Source: an uncultured Christensenella sp. (lineage in GTDB: Bacteria > Bacillota > Clostridia > Christensenellales > UBA3700). Taken from it: a stretch of DNA of 64,000 nucleotides. The stretch is taken from positions 62,001 through 126,000 of the forward strand of contig CAJUEA010000001.1 of assembly GCA_910584975.1 (NCBI GenBank). The letters run 5' to 3'. Made by a program: the position numbers and the translations under genes. Of this stretch, positions 33,006 to 42,303 are shown in pieces (the stretch's first letter is position 1; every line of letters begins with the position of its first letter). A model generated the notes under the pieces. The model saw nothing but the letters and a program-made list of their open reading frames with translations. It did no database searches and was not told where the DNA came from.

Positions 33006-34709
33006 ATGGAAAAATTGATTAAAGTTGCAATGGGTTTTGAAAAGGCAGATTTGGTGCTTAAGGGTGGAAATGTTATCAATGTTTACACAGGCGAAATTGA
33101 AGTTGCAGACATTGCTGTTTGCGATGGATATATTGCAGGAGTTGGCGACTATAGTGGCATTGAGGAAGTTGATGTTTGTGGCAAATATCTTGCACCCGGT
33201 TTTATTGATGGGCATTTGCACATTGAAAGCACAATGTTATCTCCTTCAAACTTTGCAAAAGCGATTATGCCTTGGGGAACAACCACAGGAATTTGTGACC
33301 CTCACGAAATCGCCAATGTTTGTGGCGAGGCAGGTGTTGATTATATGATTAGGGAGAGCAAACAAACGCCTTTTGATGCTGTGTTTATGGCGCCAAGTTG
33401 TGTGCCTGCCACTCCTTATGAAAACAACGGAGCAACCATTGATGCAAAAGGCGTTGACCGATTGCTTGACAAGTGCCATGGCGTGGGAGAATTTATGAAT
33501 GCACCAGGTGTTGTTTATGGTGACAAAGATGTTTTGAATAAGCTAAAATGCGCCAAAAATCGGGGTGTTGTTGTGGATGGGCACTATCCAATGGCAAGTG
33601 CAAAGGAGCTGAATGCTTATATTGGAGCAGGTATTTCCACCGACCACGAGTGCACAGATATTGTGGATGCTTGTGACAAGATTAGGCGTGGAATGTATGT
33701 GCTTATTCGTGAAGGTAGTGCTACAAAAAATTTAAAAGATTTGTTTCCAATCATAAACAACAAAACATTAAGGAGACTTGTTTTTTGCACAGACGATAGG
33801 CAAGTACATGATTTGCTGAATATTGGGCATATTAACAACAACATAAAACTTGCCATTGAAATGGGATTGCATCCTATTGATGCAATTACAATTGCAACAT
33901 TAAATGCAGCAGAGTGTTACAAGCTTTTTGATAGAGGTGCAATAGCCCCTGGTAAAATTGCAGATATTGTGGTTATTGACGATATTAACAAATTAAACAT
34001 TTTGCAAGTTTACAAAAAAGGTGTGCTTGTGGCAGAAAATGGCAAAGCATTGTTTGATGCAAAAATTCTTGATTGCAAGGATGTAAAAAACACTGTGCAT
34101 ATCAAAGATATTTGCAAAGACGATTTTAAATTAAAACTTAATAGTAATAAAGTAAGGGTAATGGGCATTGAACCCCACAATGTGACAACAAAAAGTCTTG
34201 AAGCAGAAGTTTGCGTTAAGGATGGAGAATATGTTACAAGTGCAAATCTTAGCAAAATTGCCGTTGTAGAAAGACACAAAAATACAGGAAACATTGGCAT
34301 TGGCTTGCTTGAGGGATATGATATTAAAGGTGGAGCAATAGCAGTTAGTGTTGCACACGATAGTCACAATATCATCGTTTGTGGAGACAATGACGAGGAT
34401 ATGGCAATTGCTGTAAACGAAATTAAGCGTGTTGGTGGTGGTATGACTGCTGTGCACAACGGAAAAGTTTTTGACACTTTGGAGCTTCCTATTGCAGGAC
34501 TTATGAGCGACAAAGAGATTGGATATATTGCAGAAAAAACTGAAAAATTGAACAAATATGCTACAGAAGTGCTTAAAGTTAACAAAGATGTTGAGCCATT
34601 TATGACTTTGTCATTTATGTCTTTGGTGGTTATTCCTGAACTAAAAATCAGCGATAAAGGTTTGTTTGATTACAAGTCATTTAAGTTTGTGCAAATTGAG
34701 GTGGAATAA
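33006..34709 (+). CDS. ade: Adenine deaminase
   Basis: A 567-residue amidohydrolase converting adenine to hypoxanthine and ammonia in purine salvage. Metal-binding motifs GFIDGHLHIES and ICDPHEIANV, the VDGHYP and STDHECT segments and the C-terminal GGGMTAVHNGK region fit the Ade family at full length. Its start follows AAGG about six bases upstream. The next gene starts on the last base of its stop codon, so the pair is co-translated. Confidence 0.95.
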   Translation: MEKLIKVAMGFEKADLVLKGGNVINVYTGEIEVADIAVCDGYIAGVGDYSGIEEVDVCGKYLAPGFIDGHLHIESTMLSPSNFAKAIMPWGTTTGICDPHEIANVCGEAGVDYMIRESKQTPFDAVFMAPSCVPATPYENNGATIDAKGVDRLLDKCHGVGEFMNAPGVVYGDKDVLNKLKCAKNRGVVVDGHYPMASAKELNAYIGAGISTDHECTDIVDACDKIRRGMYVLIREGSATKNLKDLFPIINNKTLRRLVFCTDDRQVHDLLNIGHINNNIKLAIEMGLHPIDAITIATLNAAECYKLFDRGAIAPGKIADIVVIDDINKLNILQVYKKGVLVAENGKALFDAKILDCKDVKNTVHIKDICKDDFKLKLNSNKVRVMGIEPHNVTTKSLEAEVCVKDGEYVTSANLSKIAVVERHKNTGNIGIGLLEGYDIKGGAIAVSVAHDSHNIIVCGDNDEDMAIAVNEIKRVGGGMTAVHNGKVFDTLELPIAGLMSDKEIGYIAEKTEKLNKYATEVLKVNKDVEPFMTLSFMSLVVIPELKISDKGLFDYKSFKFVQIEVE

Positions 34710-36007
34710 TGTTTTCATTAAAGGATGTTAAAAAAATAGAATGGACACAGGTTGAGCCTGAGCCGTTGGGTGGCGACCTTGCAGAGGATTTGGGCAAAAT
34801 TATCAATAAGTTTGTGAAATTTGCACTCAATGATTGGTGGAAGAAAAAGGGTTTTGACAAGGAAAGCAAGCTTGAGTATCTTTCTTTGAAAGGACCTGTT
34901 GACAGAATGATAAGACAATCTGTTTATGTTGCCAAGACGATTGCAGCTTGCGTAAAATTTAAGTTTTACAACGAGGAAGAAGTTGGTCACAAATTGTTTG
35001 TTGCAAGAGATAGATATATGAAATTGTTAAGGTCTTGCTTGTTTCATCATTGTGCAAACTCTGAAGGTGGTTGGGGAATGACTTATGAGCAGTTGCCAAT
35101 TGTTACTGAGTTGCTTTATGTTTGTTGGCTTGTTTGGGATAAACTTAATACGAATGACCAACAATTTGCAATAAATGTGCTTAACTATCAAGCCAGTCAA
35201 GCAATGGATTACAAAATCGAGTACAATTTCAATCCTGATGGCAGCAGTACTAATTTGGATGATTGTCAAACAATTTTGAATATGGATCACGCCAATTTGC
35301 TTTATTTGATAAGTGTTATGGTAAGCAAAACAAATAAAGCTACAGTATTGCGAGAAAAAGCCATTTTGGCATACAGAGCTTGTTTTTCTTCTCAAAACGA
35401 TGGAGATATGCAAGGCTACAATGTTGCTGAAGATATGCTTTTGCATAGATTTGACACCAGAAGTCCTTTTGCAACAAGCTATATTGGAGTGGGAATAAAA
35501 GCATACATTTTTTCAAAGATTGCAGAGGAAGATTTGCCAAGTGGCGTAATTCGCAATTTTAAGGAAATTTACACAGCTTTTTATACAAATGAAACAAATG
35601 CTGAAGGCAAAAGAAATGGACTTTTCACAATTTATGACAAAAAGAATCGTCCAACAGGTGGAGTGCTTTATCCCGATGGCACAAGAGGTGGTAGGGTTAA
35701 TGAATCTGCAATTTATGTAATGGACATTTTTGCTTATTGCCTAGGATATGAGGATGTGTTGGATACAAATTGCTTGAAATGGGCAAAAGTGCGAATGAAA
35801 GAAATTGAGCGCAATTTCAAAAAAAATCCGAAATATACAATTCAAGGTTGCACGCAGTATCGTTTTTTGCATGGCGAGGCAGTTTGTTCAGAGCTTGCTG
35901 ATTGTTATCTTGCACTATTCTTGTATCTTGTTTCTAAGAAAGCAGAAAGCAATTATGTTGACAAATTCTCTCGTGAGGAATATGTTGGCGAAACAGAGCA
36001 AGAGTAA
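34709..36007 (+). CDS. Conserved-looking protein of unknown function, 432 aa
   Basis: ATG 34709 overlaps the ade stop (TAATG). The 432-residue protein is soluble, with no signal peptide. Trp/Gly-rich stretches (SEGGWGMTYEQLP, LDDCQTILNMDHANLLYL, GGVLYPDGTRGGRVNESAIY) and repeated helices suggest an alpha/alpha toroid like those of some carbohydrate-active enzymes, but this is only an impression. I do not recognise the family. Coupling to ade does not point to a clear role. A decayed copy of its codons 257-278 lies downstream at 36175-36237. Confidence 0.7.
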   Translation: MFSLKDVKKIEWTQVEPEPLGGDLAEDLGKIINKFVKFALNDWWKKKGFDKESKLEYLSLKGPVDRMIRQSVYVAKTIAACVKFKFYNEEEVGHKLFVARDRYMKLLRSCLFHHCANSEGGWGMTYEQLPIVTELLYVCWLVWDKLNTNDQQFAINVLNYQASQAMDYKIEYNFNPDGSSTNLDDCQTILNMDHANLLYLISVMVSKTNKATVLREKAILAYRACFSSQNDGDMQGYNVAEDMLLHRFDTRSPFATSYIGVGIKAYIFSKIAEEDLPSGVIRNFKEIYTAFYTNETNAEGKRNGLFTIYDKKNRPTGGVLYPDGTRGGRVNESAIYVMDIFAYCLGYEDVLDTNCLKWAKVRMKEIERNFKKNPKYTIQGCTQYRFLHGEAVCSELADCYLALFLYLVSKKAESNYVDKFSREEYVGETEQE

Positions 36008-36174
36008 TTTTTGAAAAGAGCAATTAATAAGCATTTGTCAAAAAAATTTGTCAAAACTATTTGATAAAGTAATAATATAAAGATAATATTATATTAATAT
36101 AATAATGTAGCAGTAATATTATATAATTCAAATTTGTAGGCTTTAATATAAAAATAGTTAAATAAAAATACAAC

Positions 36175-36237
36175 TATATTGGAGTGGAAAAAAGCATACA
36201 TTTTTTCTAAGATTGCAGTAGAAGGCTTGCCAATTTG
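36175..36237 (+). pseudogene. Decayed fragment of the upstream gene
   Basis: This 63-base stretch resembles 35479-35541 of the preceding gene (shared TATTGGAGTGG, AAGCATACATTTTTTC, AAGATTGCAG, TTGCCAA) with substitutions and a short deletion. It is the only structured content of 36008-36287, which is otherwise AT-rich. Confidence 0.75.
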
Positions 36238-36287
36238 ATATTATATTACTTTATAATTAAACATATATAATTTTAAATACTAAATAT

Positions 36288-36321
36288 AAAACTGATTCTG
36301 AAATTTAGGGTCAGTTTTTTT
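36288..36321 (+). terminator. Probable terminator
   Basis: Stem AAACTGA / TCAGTTT with a loop of about 16 bases, followed by seven T. It probably ends the ade transcript. Confidence 0.7.
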
Positions 36322-36453
36322 GTTGTTAGGAAATATGTAATGTAAATTTACATAAAAATAAATTGTTTTGTGTTAAATCAAGCATTTTGCAATATTTTAG
36401 AGATAATTTTTCTTAAAACAAGTAACAAAATTTAATAAAAATGTGTATTCGTG

Positions 36454-36533
36454 CTTTAGCACGGTAAAGTGTTGGTAAATGTAAAAGAAATTCATTAAAA
36501 ACACTTTACAACTTTAGTGTGTTAAAGTATAAT
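36454..36533 (+). promoter_or_regulatory. Promoter with two matching inverted-repeat operators
   Basis: TTTACA (36505-36510), 17 bases, TATAAT (36528-36533). The dyad CTTTA-N6-TAAAG occurs inside the spacer (36512-36527) and again at 36454-36469. A repressor bound in the spacer would shut the amino-acid transporter operon. The YerC/TrpR-like protein encoded at its end is the obvious candidate. Confidence 0.82.
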
Positions 36534-36587
36534 ATGTACATAAACTATAAAAACAAAATTGCAAAAGGCAATTATAAGGAGTAAACA

Positions 36588-37436
36588 ATGAAAAAAAGAA
36601 TTTTAACAATTATAGCAGTTGTAGCACTAGCTGTAGTTATGGTTGTAGGTCTTGTTGCATGTGGTGGCAAGAAACAAGTAAGTGGTTTTGATATTGATCT
36701 TGCAAGAGCTATATTTGAAAAAGAGGGTATTGAGGTTGAAACTCGTAAAATTGAGTGGTCTCAAAAAGAAATCGAATTGAATGCAGGAAAAATTGATTTG
36801 GTTTGGAATGGTTTGACAATTACTGATGAAAGAAAAGAAAATATGCAAATTTCAATTCCTTATCTAACAAATGAGCAAGCTGTTGTAGTTAAAGGAGACA
36901 ATGCTTCAAAATATACAAAACTTGCAGATTTGGCAGGCAAAAAAGTTGCTGTAGAAAAAGAGTCAGCAGGCGAAGGAACAGCAATGGATATTAAAGATAA
37001 CAAAAAAATTGATATCAATGTTAAATCAATTACAGCACAAATTGATGCTTTGATGGAAGTTAAGTCTGGTCAATCTGACCTTGCAATCATTGACTCAACA
37101 ATGGCAGGCTATTTGCTAAATCAAAAAGATGGTAGCTATACTGATTTGAAAATTGTTACTATCAGTGATTATGAGCAACAAGCAGAAGAGTATGGTGTAG
37201 CAGCTAAAAAAGGCAACACAAAACTTATTGACTTCATTAACAGCAAGTTGGTTGAGTTGCAAGATACTAAGTATAGTGAAATTGCAGAGACATATGGTCT
37301 ATCTAGCAGAAAAGTTAAAATGACTTGGACAACTAGCTTAACTGGCGACGAGTGGAAGAGCGAGTTGAAAAACAAAAAGAAAGTTGTAATTGGCTATACT
37401 GTAAATGCACCAATGGGCATTGAGTTGGACAAATAA
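36588..37436 (+). CDS. Amino-acid ABC transporter binding lipoprotein, circularly permuted
   Basis: A 282-residue lipoprotein (lipobox LVAC, Cys 25) of the family 3 solute-binding type. After the signal it begins directly with VSGFDIDLARAIFE, normally about 25-30 residues into the mature fold, continues through LVWNGLTITDERKENMQ, LADLAGKKVAVEKES and EEYGVAAKKGNTKLIDFIN, which is the usual C-terminal part, and then adds a linker and KKKVVIGYTVNAPMGIE, which matches the family's usual first strand. This order is a circular permutation. It should capture a polar amino acid and deliver it to the permease encoded next. AAGGAG precedes ATG 36588. Confidence 0.88.
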   Translation: MKKRILTIIAVVALAVVMVVGLVACGGKKQVSGFDIDLARAIFEKEGIEVETRKIEWSQKEIELNAGKIDLVWNGLTITDERKENMQISIPYLTNEQAVVVKGDNASKYTKLADLAGKKVAVEKESAGEGTAMDIKDNKKIDINVKSITAQIDALMEVKSGQSDLAIIDSTMAGYLLNQKDGSYTDLKIVTISDYEQQAEEYGVAAKKGNTKLIDFINSKLVELQDTKYSEIAETYGLSSRKVKMTWTTSLTGDEWKSELKNKKKVVIGYTVNAPMGIELDK

Positions 37437-37450
37437 AACAAGGATAAAAT

Positions 37451-38095
37451 ATGGATATACAACAAGTTGTTATAGATTTATTTGAAGGTTTCGGCATGAC
37501 GGTAGCAATATTTTTTGCTACCCTTGCCGTTGCTTTGCCTTTAGGACTATTATTTGCGTTTTTGCAAAAGTGCAAATTCAAGCCTATCAAGTATTTAATG
37601 GATGCCTTTATTTGGATAATAAGAGGTACTCCACTGATGTTGCAAATCATTGTTGTTTATTATGTTCCAGGGCTTTTGGATTGGGGCTTTAGTATCCGTG
37701 AAGAATTTATTGCCGTATTAATTGCCTTTTCAATAAACTATGCGTGCTATTTTTCCGTTATCTTCAAAGGTGGAATGGATGCTGTTCCAAAAGGTCAGTA
37801 TGAGGCATGTCAAGTTTTGGGGATGACAAAAAGTCAAGCATTTATTAAAGTTGCGTGGCCACAAATTTATAAAAATATTTTGCCACCAATGAGCAATGAA
37901 ATTATAACATTGGTAAAAGATACTTCGCTTGCAAGAATCATTGGTTTGGCAGAGTTGATTTTTGCAGGACAAGACTTTTTGAACAAGGGATATTTGGCGC
38001 CATTCTTTGCAACTGCATTGTTTTATTTGGCTTTTGTTGGAATTTTGTCAATATTATTTGCAAAGCTTGAAAAGCGTACAAATAGGTACAGATAA
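37451..38095 (+). CDS. Amino-acid ABC transporter permease
   Basis: A 214-residue HisM/GlnP-type permease with about five membrane spans. Visible are the family IIRGTPLMLQI motif and the EAA loop YEACQVLGMTKSQAFIKVAWPQI, then the SLARIIGLAEL segment. It follows the binding protein by 14 bases with AAGGAT as ribosome site, and probably works as a homodimer because no second permease is present. Confidence 0.93.
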   Translation: MDIQQVVIDLFEGFGMTVAIFFATLAVALPLGLLFAFLQKCKFKPIKYLMDAFIWIIRGTPLMLQIIVVYYVPGLLDWGFSIREEFIAVLIAFSINYACYFSVIFKGGMDAVPKGQYEACQVLGMTKSQAFIKVAWPQIYKNILPPMSNEIITLVKDTSLARIIGLAELIFAGQDFLNKGYLAPFFATALFYLAFVGILSILFAKLEKRTNRYR

Positions 38096-38104
38096 GGAGT
38101 AATT

Positions 38105-39142
38105 ATGAAAGATAATTTAGATAATATTGTAAATGAAATAGTTTCTCCTTTGGATGAACAGAAAAATGATACAACAGAAAACATTTTGGAAGTTAAAAAT
38201 CTTAACAAATCTTTTGGACTTAACCATGTTTTAAAAGATATAACTTTCAGTATGAAAAAAGGCGAAGTTATTGCCATAATCGGTTCAAGTGGTGGTGGAA
38301 AATCTACACTTTTAAGGTGTTTGACATTTTTGGAAAGGGCACAAAGTGGAAGTATTTGGATAGGTGGGGAGGAAATTGTTTCAAGCGAACCTCAACCTGT
38401 AAAACCAAAACTTATGTTTGTGCAAAAAGTGCCTTGTGGCGCAGGAAAAAAATTGTGTTTTTCAAAAAAAATAGAAGAATACGGCAAGAAAAAATTGAAA
38501 TTTTTTGTTAAAGTTGATGTGGAAAACACATATAAATATAAATTTTTCCAAAAATATATTCCAACTGACAAAGATGGCAGGCCACTTAGCGAAATAAATG
38601 CAAGCATCTATCCAACTGACAAAGTTTTGAGAGAAAAAGCATTGAAAATGGGACTTGTTTTTCAAGATTTCAATCTTTTCCCACACAAAACTGTTATTGA
38701 AAATCTTATTATCGCACCAATGCTTGTTAAAGGTATGGATAAGGAGGAGGCAACCAAGATTGCAGAAGAGCAACTTGCAAAAGTTGGACTTTCTGACAAA
38801 ATCAATGCTTATCCGTGTGAAATAAGTGGTGGACAAAAACAAAGGGTTGCAATTGCAAGGGCACTTTGTATGTCTCCAGAAATTTTGTGTTTTGATGAGC
38901 CAACATCTGCTTTGGACCCTGAGCTTACTGGCGAAGTTCTAAAAGTTATCAGTGGACTTAGAGACAACAAAACAACAATGCTTATTGTAACTCACGAGAT
39001 TATGTTTGCAAGGGAAGTTGCTGACAAAGTAATCTTTTTGGATGGTGGAACAATTCTTGAGTATGGCGATGCAAAAGAGGTTATTGATAATCCAACCGAG
39101 CAAAGAACAAGAAGTTTTATGGATAAAATACTAAAAGCATAA
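38105..39142 (+). CDS. Amino-acid ABC transporter ATPase with large insertion
   Basis: A 345-residue GlnQ/HisP-type ATPase. Walker A GSSGGGKST (60-68), Q-loop VFQDFNLFPH (Q187), signature ISGGQKQR (240-247), Walker [13 protein letters not shown] and H-loop THEI are intact. Relatives are about 245 residues. An insertion of roughly 80 residues at about 93-175, Lys- and aromatic-rich (KKLCFSKKIEEYGKKKLKFF), separates Walker A from the Q-loop, and there is a 28-residue N-terminal extension. The paralogue at 51772 has an insertion in the same place. AAGGAG lies before ATG 38105. Confidence 0.92.
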   Translation: MKDNLDNIVNEIVSPLDEQKNDTTENILEVKNLNKSFGLNHVLKDITFSMKKGEVIAIIGSSGGGKSTLLRCLTFLERAQSGSIWIGGEEIVSSEPQPVKPKLMFVQKVPCGAGKKLCFSKKIEEYGKKKLKFFVKVDVENTYKYKFFQKYIPTDKDGRPLSEINASIYPTDKVLREKALKMGLVFQDFNLFPHKTVIENLIIAPMLVKGMDKEEATKIAEEQLAKVGLSDKINAYPCEISGGQKQRVAIARALCMSPEILCFDEPTSALDPELTGEVLKVISGLRDNKTTMLIVTHEIMFAREVADKVIFLDGGTILEYGDAKEVIDNPTEQRTRSFMDKILKA

Positions 39143-39153
39143 AGGGGTAAAAT

Positions 39154-39435
39154 ATGTCAAACTATGAAGAATTTTTGCCAGATTTGTACAGGGCAATAAC
39201 AGATATTGATAATACAGAGGAATGCAGAGCATTGCTGGAGGACCTTTGCACTTACAAGGAGATTGAGCAAATGGCACAAAGATTGAGAGCAGCAAAGCTT
39301 TTGCTTGACGGACATACTTATAATGAGGTTATTGCTGCAACTGGAATATCCTCTGCAACATTAAGCAGAGTTTCAAAGTGCGTGCAAAGAGGTGCAAACG
39401 GCTACAAAAAAGCGATTGAAAAATCTGTTTGGTAG
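39154..39435 (+). CDS. YerC/YecD-family TrpR-like regulator
   Basis: A 93-residue protein of the YerC/YecD family, related to the Trp repressor: helical, with the HTH segment TYNEVIAATGISSATLSRVSK. Members in Bacillota have been proposed as histidine-responsive repressors (HisR). It is the last gene of the amino-acid transporter operon, 11 bases after the ATPase, and probably controls that operon through the CTTTA-N6-TAAAG sites. If so, the transporter may carry histidine. The ligand is inferred. Confidence 0.87.
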   Translation: MSNYEEFLPDLYRAITDIDNTEECRALLEDLCTYKEIEQMAQRLRAAKLLLDGHTYNEVIAATGISSATLSRVSKCVQRGANGYKKAIEKSVW

Positions 39436-39499
39436 ATTAAAAATAAAGCTTTTTTATAGCTGATAAAAAATAAAATTATGATAATTTTCTTTATATTGC

Positions 39500-39529
39500 T
39501 TGTAAATGATTGCAAAGTTGTGCTAAAAT
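39500..39529 (+). promoter_or_regulatory. Possible pdxS promoter
   Basis: TTGTAA (39500-39505), 18 bases, TAAAAT (39524-39529). Confidence 0.5.
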
Positions 39530-39592
39530 AAATATAGAAATTTTGCAAAAGCAAATAATAAGAAAATTATAAATTTTTAAGGAGAAATATAT

Positions 39593-40456
39593 ATGTATAA
39601 GATTAATAATCCGATTGCTGAAAGTTTGAAAGGCAAAGTTATTATGGATGTTACAAATGTTGAGCAAGCTAAAATTGCTGAGGCTGCTGGTGCTGGTGCT
39701 GTAATGGCTTTGGAGAGAGTTCCTGCTGACATCAGAAGAGAGGGTGGCGTTAGTCGTATGAGCGACCCTAAAATGATCAGAGAAATTCAAAAAGCTGTTA
39801 AAATTCCGGTAATGGCAAAATGCAGAATTGGACATTTTATTGAGGCAAGATTGCTTGAGGCTATTAATATTGACTTTATTGACGAAAGTGAAGTTTTGAC
39901 TCCTGCAGATGATGTTTACCATGTTGACAAAATGGCTTTCAAGGCTCCATTTGTTTGTGGCGCAAGAGATTTGGGCGAGGCACTTCGTCGTGTTCAAGAA
40001 GGTGCAAGCATGATAAGAACAAAAGGCGAGGCAGGCACAGGCGATGTTGTTCAAGCTGTAAGACATATGAGAGCAATGCAAGCTCAAATGCGCGCAGTAA
40101 AATCAATGAGTGCTGACGAGCTTTATGAAGAGGCTAAAAAACTTCAAGTGCCTTATGATTTGATTAAGTTTGTTCACGAAAATGGCAAATTGCCAGTTCC
40201 AAACTTTTCAGCAGGTGGCGTTGCAACTCCTGCAGATGCAGTGCTAATGAGACATTTGGGTGCAGAAGGTGTGTTTGTTGGCAGTGGTATTTTCAAATCT
40301 GGCAATCCTGCAAAAAGAGCAGATGCAATCGTAAGATCAGTTGAAAATTATATGGATTTTGATTTGATTGCAAAACTTTCTGAAGACTTGGGCGAGCCAA
40401 TCGTTGGTATTAACTGCGACGAAATCAGAATTAAAATGGAAGAGCGTGGTAAATAA
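39593..40456 (+). CDS. pdxS: Pyridoxal 5'-phosphate synthase lyase subunit
   Basis: A 287-residue PdxS that makes PLP from ribose 5-phosphate, glyceraldehyde 3-phosphate and ammonia. Family signatures [27 protein letters not shown], the [19 protein letters not shown] phosphate-site segment and [14 protein letters not shown] are present. AAGGAG precedes ATG 39593. The glutaminase partner gene pdxT is not adjacent: the unit ends in a terminator. It is presumably elsewhere. Confidence 0.97.
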   Translation: MYKINNPIAESLKGKVIMDVTNVEQAKIAEAAGAGAVMALERVPADIRREGGVSRMSDPKMIREIQKAVKIPVMAKCRIGHFIEARLLEAINIDFIDESEVLTPADDVYHVDKMAFKAPFVCGARDLGEALRRVQEGASMIRTKGEAGTGDVVQAVRHMRAMQAQMRAVKSMSADELYEEAKKLQVPYDLIKFVHENGKLPVPNFSAGGVATPADAVLMRHLGAEGVFVGSGIFKSGNPAKRADAIVRSVENYMDFDLIAKLSEDLGEPIVGINCDEIRIKMEERGK

Positions 40457-40535
40457 GCTTTATTAATATTAATTAATATAAAAAGAAATTTATTAATCAT
40501 ACAATCAATTAATAAAAATAAATATTAAAAACAGT

Positions 40536-40567
40536 AAAAACTGACGGATATCATCCGTCAGTTTTTT
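40536..40567 (+). terminator. Terminator of pdxS
   Basis: Stem AACTGACGGAT / ATCCGTCAGTT with loop ATC, then TTTTTT. Confidence 0.95.
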
Positions 40568-40598
40568 CATAACTTGTTTAATTTTTTGCAAAAACAGT

Positions 40599-40615
40599 CC
40601 AAAAATCGATACTAA
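40599..40615 (-). repeat. Dispersed motif, reverse copy
   Basis: Reverse strand reads TAGTATCGATTTTTG, 15 bases identical to the copies at 29164 and 43034. Lies between two convergent terminators. Confidence 0.75.
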
Positions 40616-40708
40616 CTTTGATTTAATTAATATTTTACATTGAAAATTTAATGTTTTTGAGTTTTGTGTAAGTTTATATTAAAATTGAAATTTGATAAAA
40701 TATTCAAC

Positions 40709-40742
40709 AAAAAAAGATGCGGTATGATTTCGCATCTTTTTT
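40709..40742 (-). terminator. Terminator of the M20 dipeptidase gene
   Basis: Stem AAAAAGATGCG / CGCATCTTTTT with a nine-base loop, 31 bases beyond the stop of the minus-strand gene. Confidence 0.9.
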
Positions 40743-40773
40743 GCAGTTATATAGATTTTTTGTTATCTTAAAA

Positions 40774-42063
40774 TTACTTTGCAAGTTCTTCAATGGCTTT
40801 TAAGTAAATGTTATACATTTTTTGCAAGTCACTGATTTTTGCTCTTTCATTCTTTTGATGAATTGTAGATTCTTGATTTGGGAAAATTGGACCAAAAGCA
40901 ACTGCTACGGGTAAGGCTCTTGCATAAGTTCCACCTCCGATGGTAATTGGTTGTAATTTTTCGCCAGTTACGCTTTCATAAGCTTTAAGTAGACTTGTGC
41001 AAAGTGGGTGAGTTGGTTCAATATAAAGTGGGTTGTGGAAAAATCCATATTCCACGGTTCCGTTTGCAAAAGTATGAGTCAGTTTTTCATAAAGTTGCTC
41101 GCGAGTGATGCAAAGAGGGTGTCTTATATCAAGGCTGAAAGTAATGCCTTCGCTGTCGCTTGTGATAGTTCCAACATTGATTGTCAGCTTTCCACTTATT
41201 TCGTCCTCGCATTGAATACCATAGTTTGATCCGTCAGTGTTGCAGATTATGTTTGCAATATTTTTTGCATTGCTGTCATATCCACCCAAAAATTTAACAA
41301 TTTTCCACAAGGCATTGTCACCCAAATGTGGACTGCTACCGTGTGCAGATTTTCCGATTGCAGTCAAAGTATTGCCTTCAATAATCACTCCGTATTCATT
41401 GTCTTTTGGCAAAATGCTTGCAAAGTCGTTTGAAATAGTGCAAGTTACTTTGTCCATAACCATATTTGCACGCTCACCACCTTGAATATCAAACAAGTAG
41501 CTAGGTTTTTTCATATGCACATTGAAATAAGCAACGCCTTTTTCGCAATTTATAACTGGGAAATCTCCGTCAGGAGTAAAGGCAATTGTAGGGATTTCTT
41601 CACATTCACAATATTTGTTTATGCATTCCCAGCCTGATTCCTCATCACAACCAAAGATAATACGGATTCTTTTGTTTGGCACAAAACCATTGTCAACAAG
41701 TTCTTTTGTTGCAAAAAGAGTTGCAATAATTGGACCTTTATCGTCAAGCACGCCTCTGCCACACAAATATTCGCCGATAATATCTCCACCAAGTGCAGGA
41801 ATATCCCAGTCGTTGCCTATTGGCACAGTGTCCAAATGCCCAAGAATACCAAGCATTTCTTCGCCTTCGCCAATTTCTGCATAGCCATAATATCCATTTC
41901 CGTAAAAAGTTTTAAATCCAAGCTCTTCTGCAATGCTCAAAGCTTTGCGCAAACAGTCGTCAACGCCCACGCCAAAAGGCTTGTTGTCGATAGGGGCACT
42001 TTCCACACTATTGATTTTGATAAGTTCAGAAGTAGCTTTTATATATTCGTCAAAATAATTCAT
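40774..42063 (-). CDS. M20-family dipeptidase (PepV/Sapep type)
   Basis: A 429-residue zinc peptidase of the PepV/Sapep dipeptidase type. Metal and catalytic motifs LGHLDTVPIG, GRGVLDDKGP, FGCDEESGWEC and TPDGDFPV are clear, and GGGTYARALP near the end contributes the last ligand region. Cytoplasmic, no signal peptide. It probably releases amino acids from imported peptides. Start taken at the ATG at 42063, preceded by GGAG; a longer in-frame start at 42102 lacks a ribosome site. Confidence 0.93.
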   Translation of the reverse strand: MNYFDEYIKATSELIKINSVESAPIDNKPFGVGVDDCLRKALSIAEELGFKTFYGNGYYGYAEIGEGEEMLGILGHLDTVPIGNDWDIPALGGDIIGEYLCGRGVLDDKGPIIATLFATKELVDNGFVPNKRIRIIFGCDEESGWECINKYCECEEIPTIAFTPDGDFPVINCEKGVAYFNVHMKKPSYLFDIQGGERANMVMDKVTCTISNDFASILPKDNEYGVIIEGNTLTAIGKSAHGSSPHLGDNALWKIVKFLGGYDSNAKNIANIICNTDGSNYGIQCEDEISGKLTINVGTITSDSEGITFSLDIRHPLCITREQLYEKLTHTFANGTVEYGFFHNPLYIEPTHPLCTSLLKAYESVTGEKLQPITIGGGTYARALPVAVAFGPIFPNQESTIHQKNERAKISDLQKMYNIYLKAIEELAK

Positions 42064-42186
42064 ATTCACTCCATTAGATTTTTGCCGATAAAATGTCAGC
42101 AATTTGTTAAAAATAATCTTTTCAATTACTAGTATATACTATCTTTCATTAAATGAGAACTAATTTTAATAAAGTTATTTAAAATA

Positions 42187-42216
42187 TTGCAAAAAAGCTT
42201 TAAAGTATGCTATAAT
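42187..42216 (+). promoter_or_regulatory. Promoter of radC
   Basis: TTGCAA (42187-42192), 18 bases, TATAAT (42211-42216). Confidence 0.65.
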
Positions 42217-42303
42217 AGTTTTGTATAATTTTTTTATTACAAAATCAAGCTTGTTTTTTGATTTTATTTGCTTTTACTTAAAAGTTTACACGCAGGGGAG
42301 AAT

